Of a DNA stretch of 64,000 nt, positions 8,121 to 16,925 are shown piece by piece. The DNA comes from Jeotgalibaca dankookensis. GTDB lineage: Bacteria > Bacillota > Bacilli > Lactobacillales > Aerococcaceae. Under the pieces are notes generated by a model. That model was given only the letters and a program-made list of their open reading frames with translations. It did no database searches and was not told the origin of the DNA. Where the stretch lies: contig NZ_CP019728.1 in the NCBI RefSeq assembly GCF_002005405.1, positions 1,054,001 to 1,118,000 of the forward strand. Reading direction: 5' to 3'. The position numbers and the translations under genes were made by a program. Position 1 is the stretch's first letter; every line of letters starts with the position of its first letter.

Positions 8121-9401
8121 TTATGATTTATCTGTATATTTTTGACGTACATTTAAAGCTAATAAGTATTGCCAATATATCTCTTGCAGTGTCATATTTT
8201 CCCATTCTATCTTAAAGTAGTTATCTAATTCTGGTTGAAGTTCTAATAATAATAAACATGCCCAAGTTTCACTAGATACTCTGTTTATATTACTTGCCTC
8301 TGTTAAGTTATTAGTATAGGAGGTGATTTCATCAAGAAATGGGTAGCTTTCACTTTCACTTAAATATTCTTGAATCTTTTGACTAGCATAATGATCGATT
8401 CCCTTAGTGCTTATACCGTATGGAAGAAAATACATTTCATTATGAGTTAACTGCATGGTTTGAACCTCATTGGCATATTGACAAATAATATTTCCTTTTA
8501 TGTTTTGCAAGGATCTAAGTTCTAAATCTCTTTCATCACCAAACTCTATATCCCAATTCACAAAATCAAAAATCTCTTGTATCGCCCAATACTCAATTGT
8601 TTCTCCATTTGCATAAGTTTCATTTATTATTTCTCTAGGATATCGTTTAATAACAGCCGCCTTTAGTTCTTTTAAATATAGTTTATCTACTTTTTCTGGG
8701 AAGTTTATTTTTTCATTTTTAAAATAATTTTCTTTATCTTGAATCAGTTTGACAAGTTTTGCAGTCACTAATTCTAGTTTAGAAATAATTATTCTTATAG
8801 GTTCTATAATATCTTTCTCTATCCAAATTCCTTTATACTGTACTTCACCTAAACCATCTTCTGAAAATTCCTCTTCTATACGAAGTTCTAGCTCAACATC
8901 TCCATCTACTATCTTAAATGCTGAATTATTTTTAAAACGAACATCTTCTAGATAAACACCCTTAAACATTCCAAATTTTTTGAATGCTTTATCTGTTGTT
9001 CTTAAAGTATGTGCAGTCGTTAAACTTCTTAACGCCCTAAAAAAATCTATTTTTTGACGTTGTTTTTCCCGTTTTTTAGCATCTTTACTATCTGGTTGAC
9101 CATACAAATCATTATATCCACTTTTTACAACTTTAAATACATTTTCAATTTCGTCAAAGGCATTTAGAATTTGATATCCTTTCACTATTAATTCGTAATA
9201 CCAACTACTATCATATACATCATTTTGATTTATTTTATCAATCAGTTGATTTAAATCTTGTATACCTAAATTAATATTTATTAGTGCGCTAAATAACAAT
9301 GACTTATCTTCAAATTCCTTATATAAATCAAAAAATCGAAAGAGTTTATCTCTGAATTCATCATAATGTTCAAGTTTTATCTCATAAATTTCTTTAACCA
9401 T
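8121..9401 (-). CDS. Unknown 426-residue protein
   Basis: No family recognised. The protein is acidic and mostly helical with no membrane segment. An N-terminal helical region holds a conserved-looking stretch FFRALRSLTTAHTLRTTD (about residues 123-140). The middle has EDGLGEVQYKGIWIEKDI, and a helical C-terminal part ends ALNVRQKYTDKS. The R-x-L-T-T-x-H pattern loosely recalls HEPN-type or Abi-type helical proteins, but I cannot confirm it. It lies between the Mrr-like gene and the coiled-coil gene, all on the minus strand, with 48 and 123 bp gaps. Confidence 0.75.
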   Translation of the reverse strand: MVKEIYEIKLEHYDEFRDKLFRFFDLYKEFEDKSLLFSALININLGIQDLNQLIDKINQNDVYDSSWYYELIVKGYQILNAFDEIENVFKVVKSGYNDLYGQPDSKDAKKREKQRQKIDFFRALRSLTTAHTLRTTDKAFKKFGMFKGVYLEDVRFKNNSAFKIVDGDVELELRIEEEFSEDGLGEVQYKGIWIEKDIIEPIRIIISKLELVTAKLVKLIQDKENYFKNEKINFPEKVDKLYLKELKAAVIKRYPREIINETYANGETIEYWAIQEIFDFVNWDIEFGDERDLELRSLQNIKGNIICQYANEVQTMQLTHNEMYFLPYGISTKGIDHYASQKIQEYLSESESYPFLDEITSYTNNLTEASNINRVSSETWACLLLLELQPELDNYFKIEWENMTLQEIYWQYLLALNVRQKYTDKS

Positions 9402-9449
9402 TTAATTACTCCTTAAAATTTTTAAAGGAACTCATTTATGCAGTACTAC

Positions 9450-10358
9450 CTATTCTTCTTCAAAATAAAAATCGTTTAGCTCATACGTAGTTACTGGAGA
9501 AACATAAAATTCATACTTAGCTACTAAGTCGCATATATCATCACCATTAATCAACGTAATAACACGTGTTCCAATTCTCGATGCTTCAATCGCAGATCTA
9601 GGATAATCTGACGTCGTTATGAAGATACCGTATTCTGCATTATACTTATCCATTGCTCCACGGAATTTATCGATTTCGGGAGAGCTTACCTTGCCTTCCC
9701 AACGTTTTGCTTGAAGTGCAACACGAGTTGTTCTAAAATCATCGGCAGTTATGTATCCAAATCCATCAAGTCCACCATCGGCTGTAGCTTGAATACCAAT
9801 GGATTTATCTAATTCGATCCCCATTCGATTCATTAAGCCTCTAGCAAATATCTCAAATTTATGAGGAGTCATATTCTTAAGTGCTTCTTTAAGTTGGTCT
9901 CGCCATATCTCTTCTACATCTTCTGAATCGTCTACTTCTTCTCCTTCAATCTGTATCGGTTCTTTAATTTTCTTTTTCGCTATTCTTTTTTTCGACTCTT
10001 CTTCCATTGCTGATTCTGAAATGACACGTACTTCTGTTAAAGGATCAAAAGTTTCTAAGTTAACTTTTCGACCTTTTTCTGTTAGCTCAACTTCACCTCT
10101 TTTTGGATATCTTACAAAATCAGCTAATAACAAGTGTTTTATAGCAAAATTAAATTGATAATCAAATGGTTTATACTCATTTCCAGTTTGTTTTGATTTT
10201 CTAGTGTAATCTATATAATCTTCAGGAATAAGTGTAGAGTTATCATATATATTACGTTTTACTTCTTTACGCTTCTCAATTCCTCCTAAGTCAGTCAAAG
10301 ATTTTATAACTGCTTTCATAATTAAGTTTTCTCGTTCATTATTTGTATATTCATCCAT
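9450..10358 (-). CDS. Mrr-like restriction endonuclease
   Basis: 302 residues. The N-terminal winged-helix part (about 1-100) matches Mrr_N (FNFAIKHLLLADFVRYPKRGEVELTEKGR). The C-terminal Mrr_cat domain holds the PD-(D/E)xK nuclease residues ADGGLDGFGYI (Asp) and VALQAKRW (Q-x-K), then GIFITTSDYPRSAIE. Mrr-type enzymes cut methylated or foreign DNA. The ATG at 10358 has no ribosome site of its own; a strong AAAGGTGAG lies about 25 nt upstream with no ATG, GTG or TTG in frame near it, so the start is unsure. A hairpin terminator at 10399-10434 separates it from the restriction-modification genes. Confidence 0.88.
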   Translation of the reverse strand: MDEYTNNERENLIMKAVIKSLTDLGGIEKRKEVKRNIYDNSTLIPEDYIDYTRKSKQTGNEYKPFDYQFNFAIKHLLLADFVRYPKRGEVELTEKGRKVNLETFDPLTEVRVISESAMEEESKKRIAKKKIKEPIQIEGEEVDDSEDVEEIWRDQLKEALKNMTPHKFEIFARGLMNRMGIELDKSIGIQATADGGLDGFGYITADDFRTTRVALQAKRWEGKVSSPEIDKFRGAMDKYNAEYGIFITTSDYPRSAIEASRIGTRVITLINGDDICDLVAKYEFYVSPVTTYELNDFYFEEE

Positions 10359-10398
10359 AATTTTTGGTTTCGTATTGATAGTTATCTCACCTTTCTAT

Positions 10399-10434
10399 AA
10401 AACCCCATATCTCTTATTATTGGATATGGGGTTT
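10399..10434 (-). terminator. Terminator after the restriction-modification operon
   Basis: AACCCCATATC pairs with GATATGGGGTT across a 10-nt AT loop, followed by TTTT on the minus strand. It is just past the stop of the helicase-nuclease gene and before the Mrr-like gene. Confidence 0.75.
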
Positions 10435-10449
10435 AGTTATCAATCTAAA

Positions 10450-13400
10450 TTATTCAAATACTTCATCTAATTTTTCTTCTAAAGTTCCGTTTTCTGCATA
10501 TGGATAAGCATCTAACAGCGCAAAGTTCTTTTGGCTAATTCCCTCAGTCAATTCGCTAAAGATAAAACTTGTCGCGATTCTATAAATAATCTCTGTTGGT
10601 GCTAACCCATACACCTGATTCTCTAGTATATGTTTCAGACGGTCATAATCATCAGGAATCTCTAATTTAATTACCTCACTGTTATACAATCTTTTAATAA
10701 CTTCTGTGATGTATAAACCTGACTTCATATATAAATCAATAAAGGTCTTAGAAGAATCATCATAAATACCTGGATTTTCATCTTCTAATTGTTGTACCAT
10801 CTTTTGAACAACCCATTTAGGCGTATAAATTTGATTGGTATTTTGAGGTGGAATATAATCATAAATATTTTCTTCAGTTTCTTCAAAGTAGTTTGATAAC
10901 TCAGATTTCTTGCGTAAAAATTCAAGTATAGATTCATTAAACACTACTTCGTTAAACAAGTTACCATTAAACTGTTGTTCTTCACCTTCATCATCAACAT
11001 ACGTACCACCATCTCGTAAGAAAATGAACTCTTCTAATGTAACACCTGTAACATCATAAAATACTTCATCACTAACATACTCATCAAAGTTCATTAAATT
11101 TAAATCTTCATTCCCATATGCCATGATAAAACTAGGTATAGCTCTAGAAAACCCACGTAAGTTTGATCGTATATCATCTTCTACGGTATTCTTTTTCTTC
11201 TCTTCTTGTTTTACTTCATGTTCTTCTATGATTTCAGTAGTCGTTTCTAAAACTATTTCCTCTATTTTAGCTTTTAGGTCATTATAGGTTTCTTCAATAA
11301 AGGTTTTGTTTTCTTCATCAACTTTTTCAGGATTTTCTAATGCACCATCATCTTCTAATTGGGCTTTACGGTCTGCTTGACGTGCTTTTAACTCTGCTTC
11401 AAAGGTTTCAGTTGCTCTATCAATCTTTTCTTTAGCAGCACGCTCTTTTTGCTTCCGTTGGTTAATAGTCAGCCCATACTCCGTACGCATTTTATCAAAG
11501 CTAGGTTCTAATTCTTTGCTTAGGGCATCACTTAACTTTTCTCGAACTTGAATATTGGTTGTAAGACCTATATCAGTAGGTTGAAGAATCTCCTCGATTT
11601 CTTTTCTCTCGTAAATCTTGTCACCAAAAAGTCTGTCTCTTTTCTCTTCGACAACTTCATCTTCTACAAATGCATTTCCTTCTTCATCTACGTTTAAATC
11701 TTCTACATCTTTCGAATCTACTTTATCTTTATCTGTCGTTAATTTACCCTGCTCTGTTTTTTCAAACTTATTGATAATATCTAAGGCCTTTTTAGATCGG
11801 AAAATACCCGCAATATTATTAAATAATAGGTTACTCATGAATCCACGACGAACAACCTCTCGTGATTTTATTCTTTTTGGTAAAGTCAGGACTTGTTTTG
11901 CATCTAATTCAGTCATTTGACCGTCAGTATCTTCACCAATGACTGGAAAAAAGTTTAGTAAACGTTTTATATTTTCTTCACGTTCTTCTAGTGTTCCACC
12001 TCCACTAGAGGTTGAACTATTTAAATTATTTGCAAACTCATCAATAATATCCAATGTTCTCTCTGGGGCAAAGTCAAAAATATAAGCATTTTGTTTTCGA
12101 TAGGTCACTGGATTACCATCAGCATCTCTATCTGGCCATTTATGAGGGTTTTGAGCACGAAACCCTGCTTGCATATAAAGTGCGGGAGATTTCACGTTAC
12201 TTAACATCAGAACACCTGACCATTCAGGGACTGTTACACCTGTTGTCAATTGGCCAACTGTTAGAGTAATTGTTTTATCATTATTTGCTATAGCATTTTT
12301 TACGCGTTCCAAAGCACTATTTCGCCCGTCAACATTTTCTTCATCGACTTCTATTACTTCTCCATTAATTTGTTCGAGTTTTCCATCCCCAGCAACAGAG
12401 ACTATTTCATAGTTCTCAAATACAGGGTGATTTCGTAAAATATTAGCAAGTGCTTTGGCACTGTCAACTCTATTCAACAACCATAAAGTATGCTTTAATT
12501 CATTTCTTAATTCTGGAGTAGAAAATGGATATTTTTGATTACTTGTTAAAGAATCTAGCCAATTTAAGACATCTGCTTCATAAATTAAATTGCCCCTATC
12601 ATCAGTAGCAAAAAATTCATTCAGATCAAAAGCATAATCCACATTCGTCTCTTCATCTAAATCTGCACCTTGTTTAATTTGTTCAACAATCATGTTCGAC
12701 ATTTGATATGTATACATGTTTAAGGTAGGTAATTCTTCATATGGATTATGTTCATCAGTTTCACTTTCATCCCAGTTCGCTTTTGCTTCTTGTTCATCCA
12801 TATAAGACCAGTTAAATATTTGATTGGGTTCAAATTTGTCACCAGCAATTTGTTTAAATGGTGTTCCTGAAAGATGCAATATGTAGTCCGTTTGAATTCT
12901 CTCTAAAGCAAACTTAGTTTTATTCGTTTCAACAGCCTCATGAGCCTCATCAATAACCACTAAGTCCCAATCTACATCTCTAACCCAGCGCAATTTTGGA
13001 TAATCTCCTCCAAAGTAAGCAGAACCCTTCAGATCCTGTAAACTTACAAAAGCAATTTGCTTTAAATTCCAAGAATCTACAACTTTACTTTGGTACTCGT
13101 CGCGACTCAGTATATCTCTGTTTGCAATCGCAGGACTATCACTTACAAAGTGGTAATTATGCTCTTTGTCGTACTTAATAAACTTTTCATAATCATCTAC
13201 CCAAGAATTACCAACAGCTGGCCTATTTGTCAGAATTAAAATGTTTGAGAATTCCACTTTTTTAATCAGGTCATAAGTAGTTAGCGTTTTTCCAAATCGT
13301 GGTTTAGCATTCCACAAAAACTCTCCTGACTCACGACTTTTGAAATATTCAGCAGTCATTTCAACAGCTTCGGCTTGTTCTTGTCTTAGAACGTAACTCT

Positions 13401-13776
13401 CAGATTTTACAGAGCCTTCTAACTCATGAATGTCTTCTTTTAACATAAAAGCAGAAACCATTCGCTTTGATTTACTTACATCATTCTCAAAATTAAACCA
13501 CTCAGTTCCGCTATCTCTAGGGATACCTTTACGAACCAAGTAAGCATGGAAATCATGATCATTGAAATAATAACCATCATTAAAACGAGCAACATAATCC
13601 CATAGTTTTTCTGGTGTAATACCGGCTGTATGCGTTTGTTCACGAATCCGTCTATCTACGTCTCTTTCTGTATAACCAATTTTAAACCAGCCCTGTTTCT
13701 CCAGGTTACTTGGTGTTCGATAAGCATAAATTTTTGGAATAATACGCGCCTTAGTATTAATATTCGGTGTTTGCAT
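10450..13776 (-). CDS. GIY-YIG nuclease/DEAD helicase restriction protein with a partial methylase-like tail
   Basis: 1108 residues. Residues about 15-110 form a GIY-YIG (T5orf172/MUG113-like) nuclease: KIYAYRTPS, GWFKIGYTERDVDRRIREQ. A superfamily 2 helicase follows: NAKPRFGKT (Walker A), VVIDEAHE (DEAH), LSGTPFK, and FRAQNPHKW (motif VI region). A charged coiled coil lies around 690-830. Near the C-terminus IYTPKWVVQKMVQQL and FIDLYMKSGLYITEV resemble the first motifs of an N6-adenine methylase, but no NPPY follows, so this part cannot methylate by itself. It probably reads DNA sequence. The start lies 1 nt after the methylase stop, with AAGGGGATGG before it, so the two form one restriction-modification system. 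Confidence 0.88.
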   Translation of the reverse strand: MQTPNINTKARIIPKIYAYRTPSNLEKQGWFKIGYTERDVDRRIREQTHTAGITPEKLWDYVARFNDGYYFNDHDFHAYLVRKGIPRDSGTEWFNFENDVSKSKRMVSAFMLKEDIHELEGSVKSESYVLRQEQAEAVEMTAEYFKSRESGEFLWNAKPRFGKTLTTYDLIKKVEFSNILILTNRPAVGNSWVDDYEKFIKYDKEHNYHFVSDSPAIANRDILSRDEYQSKVVDSWNLKQIAFVSLQDLKGSAYFGGDYPKLRWVRDVDWDLVVIDEAHEAVETNKTKFALERIQTDYILHLSGTPFKQIAGDKFEPNQIFNWSYMDEQEAKANWDESETDEHNPYEELPTLNMYTYQMSNMIVEQIKQGADLDEETNVDYAFDLNEFFATDDRGNLIYEADVLNWLDSLTSNQKYPFSTPELRNELKHTLWLLNRVDSAKALANILRNHPVFENYEIVSVAGDGKLEQINGEVIEVDEENVDGRNSALERVKNAIANNDKTITLTVGQLTTGVTVPEWSGVLMLSNVKSPALYMQAGFRAQNPHKWPDRDADGNPVTYRKQNAYIFDFAPERTLDIIDEFANNLNSSTSSGGGTLEEREENIKRLLNFFPVIGEDTDGQMTELDAKQVLTLPKRIKSREVVRRGFMSNLLFNNIAGIFRSKKALDIINKFEKTEQGKLTTDKDKVDSKDVEDLNVDEEGNAFVEDEVVEEKRDRLFGDKIYERKEIEEILQPTDIGLTTNIQVREKLSDALSKELEPSFDKMRTEYGLTINQRKQKERAAKEKIDRATETFEAELKARQADRKAQLEDDGALENPEKVDEENKTFIEETYNDLKAKIEEIVLETTTEIIEEHEVKQEEKKKNTVEDDIRSNLRGFSRAIPSFIMAYGNEDLNLMNFDEYVSDEVFYDVTGVTLEEFIFLRDGGTYVDDEGEEQQFNGNLFNEVVFNESILEFLRKKSELSNYFEETEENIYDYIPPQNTNQIYTPKWVVQKMVQQLEDENPGIYDDSSKTFIDLYMKSGLYITEVIKRLYNSEVIKLEIPDDYDRLKHILENQVYGLAPTEIIYRIATSFIFSELTEGISQKNFALLDAYPYAENGTLEEKLDEVFE

Positions 13777-13777
13777 A

Positions 13778-15691
13778 TTATTCCATCCCCTTTATACTCT
13801 TTTCGATATGACTTACTTCATCTTGATTAAGATTATATTTTTTATATAATTGGTGACTAATATCTTCTACAGTTGCACTCCAGTTAATATCACTTTTAGC
13901 GTCAAAATTCTGTAATGGTACAAATCGATAAGTATTAGAAGTAGCATGATGACTACTTTTAGCTAAACTTAATAAATATCTTAGAAATTTTGTTTCCAAG
14001 TACTTAGTTAAATTAGTAGCAGATTCACAGGTCAGTTCCAAATCTCCACCTATAACAAGATAGGTTTCTGTACAAATAGTATCTGGTTCTCCTAAGTAAG
14101 CATTTAAATTATCATCTGCTAATTCTGTACCTATGTTATTAGCATATGGAGTATAAACTTTCCAATTCTTAATCCATTGACGATTAATTCTTATTTCCTC
14201 ATCTTCTATATAACCAATTGAAAAAGCTTTAGAATAACAAAGAACTGGTGATTTTAAAGCGTGTGGTTCCTTATGGTATCTAGCATCTTTAGTAAAGTTT
14301 GTTGCGAATCCGAAAGGTTTTCTGGAAGATACAATCTGACTAAAGGAATTAAAATTATCATCCATAATTTTTACTAATATTTCTGTTGCTTTTGAATCCC
14401 TAATAAAAATATCGACACCCTCTATTTGCAAAGGTCTTTGAACATCACTAACTACTTCTTTGTTTTTATATGTTACAACTCGAGTTCCTTCAGAATTATC
14501 ATAATTTGCATCCCAAAGGAAATAACATACACCCCCTCGAATATTTGTATTAGGAAATACATCTTTTGGATCTAAAAAATCATGTAATTCCTTAATATGA
14601 TTATTAGTTAACATATTATGTCTAAATTCATTCAATCCCTTACCACCTACATACCATCTTGTAGGAATAATTAATGTTAAGTAATTGGAGGAGATTTGCA
14701 TTCCAGCTTCAACAAAATGATGATAAACAGGTTTAGCACTTGATTGTGCTCCTCCATCTGCAACTTGATACGGTGGATTCCCAATAACTACATCAAATTT
14801 CATACTCTTATCCTCCCTTTCTGACATCTTCTTAACTTCAACAAGTTTATTTTTCTGCCATAGTTTTAACGTTGCTAATTCAGGAGTAATATACTCTTTT
14901 ACTTCAACCTCTTCGAATAGATTAAGTTGAGTCCCACTTTCTTCAAGGCCTCCATCTGAATATGGCACTTCGTATGTTAATCCATCCATTTGGAATACGT
15001 TAAGACTTATTATTTTGGTGATTTCTAATAATATTTTCTCTTTTGGGAAAGCTCCGAACATATAAAAATAGTTATCTATAAATGTTAAAATTAAATTTTC
15101 TCGAGCTAGTAAAAGTGAATCTCCTTGATATTCATAGCCATAGCTTGCTTTATATATTTCAACAGCTAATTTCAGCCATTCTTCTTCTGATTCTATTGCT
15201 TCATTTAATTTTTTAAATTTAACATCAATGAAGCCTGCTCTGTCTTTTAAAGGTATTACTTCTCCCGTTTCCATATCATAACGGTTTACCATATAGGGAG
15301 CTTCACCACATGTAATTTCTAGCCATTTTGTTTTGAGAAAATCAGTCAACGGTAATTTTTCCATATCCTCTAGAGCTGCATCTACTTGTAATTTAATCAC
15401 CCATGAGGGTGTGAAAACTTCTGCTCTATTACGTTGACGTTCAAGTTGGATATCTATATCTTTATCTACTCTTGGTCGAATAAAACCTTCATACCATCCA
15501 GTAATAAGATCTATTTTAATTTCTTGATCATCTCGGAATGAATAACCATGATTTATATAGCTATCTGTCCCCCATTTTATATTCTTACCAGTGGTATGAT
15601 CCTTAAGCAGTAAACTTAATATAGATTCATTTTCTCTTAAAATAGTTGAATCACTTAAATCTGAGAGCGATAAGTTATTATTTTCTTTCAA
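13778..15691 (-). CDS. Eco57I-type N6-adenine DNA methyltransferase
   Basis: 637 residues. AEVFTPSWVIKLQVD (about 90-104) is the N-terminal motif X region. LEITCGEAPYMVNRYD stands at motif I in place of the common DPACGSG. FDVVIGNPPYQVADGG (about residue 300) holds the NPPY catalytic motif IV of N6-adenine methylases. TLIIPTRWYVGG and NIRGGVCYFLWD follow, as in Eco57I/TaqI-like enzymes. It protects host DNA from the nuclease-helicase next to it. It stands between a small upstream gene and the nuclease on the same strand, all closely spaced, which is a typical restriction-modification operon. Confidence 0.92.
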   Translation of the reverse strand: MKENNNLSLSDLSDSTILRENESILSLLLKDHTTGKNIKWGTDSYINHGYSFRDDQEIKIDLITGWYEGFIRPRVDKDIDIQLERQRNRAEVFTPSWVIKLQVDAALEDMEKLPLTDFLKTKWLEITCGEAPYMVNRYDMETGEVIPLKDRAGFIDVKFKKLNEAIESEEEWLKLAVEIYKASYGYEYQGDSLLLARENLILTFIDNYFYMFGAFPKEKILLEITKIISLNVFQMDGLTYEVPYSDGGLEESGTQLNLFEEVEVKEYITPELATLKLWQKNKLVEVKKMSEREDKSMKFDVVIGNPPYQVADGGAQSSAKPVYHHFVEAGMQISSNYLTLIIPTRWYVGGKGLNEFRHNMLTNNHIKELHDFLDPKDVFPNTNIRGGVCYFLWDANYDNSEGTRVVTYKNKEVVSDVQRPLQIEGVDIFIRDSKATEILVKIMDDNFNSFSQIVSSRKPFGFATNFTKDARYHKEPHALKSPVLCYSKAFSIGYIEDEEIRINRQWIKNWKVYTPYANNIGTELADDNLNAYLGEPDTICTETYLVIGGDLELTCESATNLTKYLETKFLRYLLSLAKSSHHATSNTYRFVPLQNFDAKSDINWSATVEDISHQLYKKYNLNQDEVSHIEKSIKGME

Positions 15692-15710
15692 GAAGCCACC
15701 TCCTTTGTTT

Positions 15711-15944
15711 TTAATTAGTAATTATATTTGCTACGACGGTTAAACGATTTTTCCCGCATTGTTGCTTAAGTATTGTAGTAAAATCATCATTTTTTATTAT
15801 TTTACGTTGGTTATTTTTATAAATCATAATTATATTTTCTTCTAACTCTTCATCTGTTAGATTATCTACCCAATATTCATCAACTATTTCATTAATTACA
15901 GCAGCAACTTCCCGTTGGGTACGGTAATATTTCTTCACTTTCAC
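15711..15944 (-). CDS. Small TIGR04540-like protein leading the restriction-modification operon
   Basis: 77 residues, basic at both ends, helical. It resembles the small Firmicutes proteins grouped as TIGR04540: an opening TQREVAAVINEIVDEYW, a middle NNQRKIIKNDDFTTILKQ, and a Gly-Lys-x-Arg-Leu near the end. No catalytic motif is visible. It is 20 bp upstream of the methylase gene, so it is probably co-transcribed and may be a regulator or accessory subunit. The family match is from memory of the pattern. Confidence 0.6.
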   Translation of the reverse strand: MKVKKYYRTQREVAAVINEIVDEYWVDNLTDEELEENIIMIYKNNQRKIIKNDDFTTILKQQCGKNRLTVVANIITN

Positions 15945-16366
15945 AGAATCACCTCTGTCGTATTAAATTCTTACTTTTATTATACTTTAGATACAGATAA
16001 TTATCTATTAAACTTTGAGAATGTAAAAAGCTTTGAAGAAGATAAATCATTATTCAGATTTGTTATTATTATGAACTAGACTAATATTTTTAGTTCGCTG
16101 TTGTAGCGAGCATTCAGAGCGCATTTCAAATCGAAAGAAAGGTCATTGTCCGTTTAAGTTTCTCTAAACAACTCACTACTACCCTATTAATTTCATTAAT
16201 TGTTATTTTAAAGTACCACTTTTAAAAGTTTCTCAAGGAATATGATAATCACCTCTACTAGTTGAAGCATTTTCCTAACATAAATGATATAGAAAACACA
16301 CTTTACTAATGTTATTCTAGTAAGGTGAGAATTTATAATAGAGTATCAGAAAAAGGAGATTGTATT
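15945..16366. other. 422-bp gap holding a decayed coding scrap and the aquaporin promoter region
   Basis: AT-rich DNA between divergent genes. It contains repeat A (16111-16156) and, near 16280-16340, AT-rich DNA that may carry the aquaporin promoter. No intact gene or RNA is seen. Confidence 0.5.
16111..16156 (-). repeat. Repeat A, remnant of a coding 3' end
   Basis: About 46 bp shared, with several differences, with 21856-21903. On the minus strand one frame ends FDLKCALNARYNSELK-ILV-stop; the other copy reads FDLKCALNDCYSSF-stop. Both look like the end of the same protein, perhaps a transposase. The two copies flank the arsenic region in the same orientation. Confidence 0.5.
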
Positions 16367-16779
16367 ATGTGGAAGAAAGCAATCGCAGAAGTAATGGGTA
16401 CATTATTTTTGGTGTTAATCGGGACAGTAGCAGTGGTCTTTGGGGACAGTATGCTAAGTATTGCTCTAGCATTTGGTCTTATCGTCATTGCTATTGCTTA
16501 TAGTATCGGAACCATTTCGGGGGCTCATATGAATCCAGCAGTCAGTTTAGCCATGTTATTGAACGGTCGCATGAACTTTAAGGGATTTATCGTTTATGTC
16601 GGTGCACAATTAGCTGGGGCAGTGGCTGGCTCAGCAATCCTACAATATTTTCTTATCCAGTCAGGAAAAGATGCAACGAATCTCGGGGCGACTATTTTAG
16701 CGGAAGATTTAACTGCATCTAGTGGAGTGGATTTATGATTGAATTTATTCTCACTTTTCTCTTTGTGTTTGTGATTTGA
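16367..16779 (+). pseudogene. Aquaporin (MIP family), truncated by a frameshift
   Basis: The ATG at 16367 follows AAAAAGGAG. It gives the first half of an aquaporin: MWKKAIAEVMGTLFLVLIG, SGAHMNPAVS (first NPA box), GAQLAGAVAGSAILQYF. The frame ends at 16738 after about 123 residues. Directly after, another frame reads MIEFILTFLFVFVI-stop, which is what the second half of an aquaporin should begin with. So the gene has a frameshift, then a loss of the rest, including the second NPA box. Aquaglyceroporins occur in some arsenic operons (AqpS), but the half seen here cannot assign substrate. It faces away from the restriction genes and towards acr3. Confidence 0.8.
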
Positions 16780-16925
16780 CCGCAACAAAAAATGGCAGAC
16801 ATCTACTCCGATCAAAGATTAGATAAAGCCTGCCATTATACATTTGGACGATCTATGCATTCAAATTTTAAGTTAATAAAACAGTTGATAAAAGGTTCTA
16901 TCACATAATTTTCTTCTCTTTTTAA

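Noticed and set aside
16594-16815. Minus-strand ORF of 73 residues across the aquaporin
   Set aside because: It is the reverse of aquaporin coding DNA with no ribosome site.
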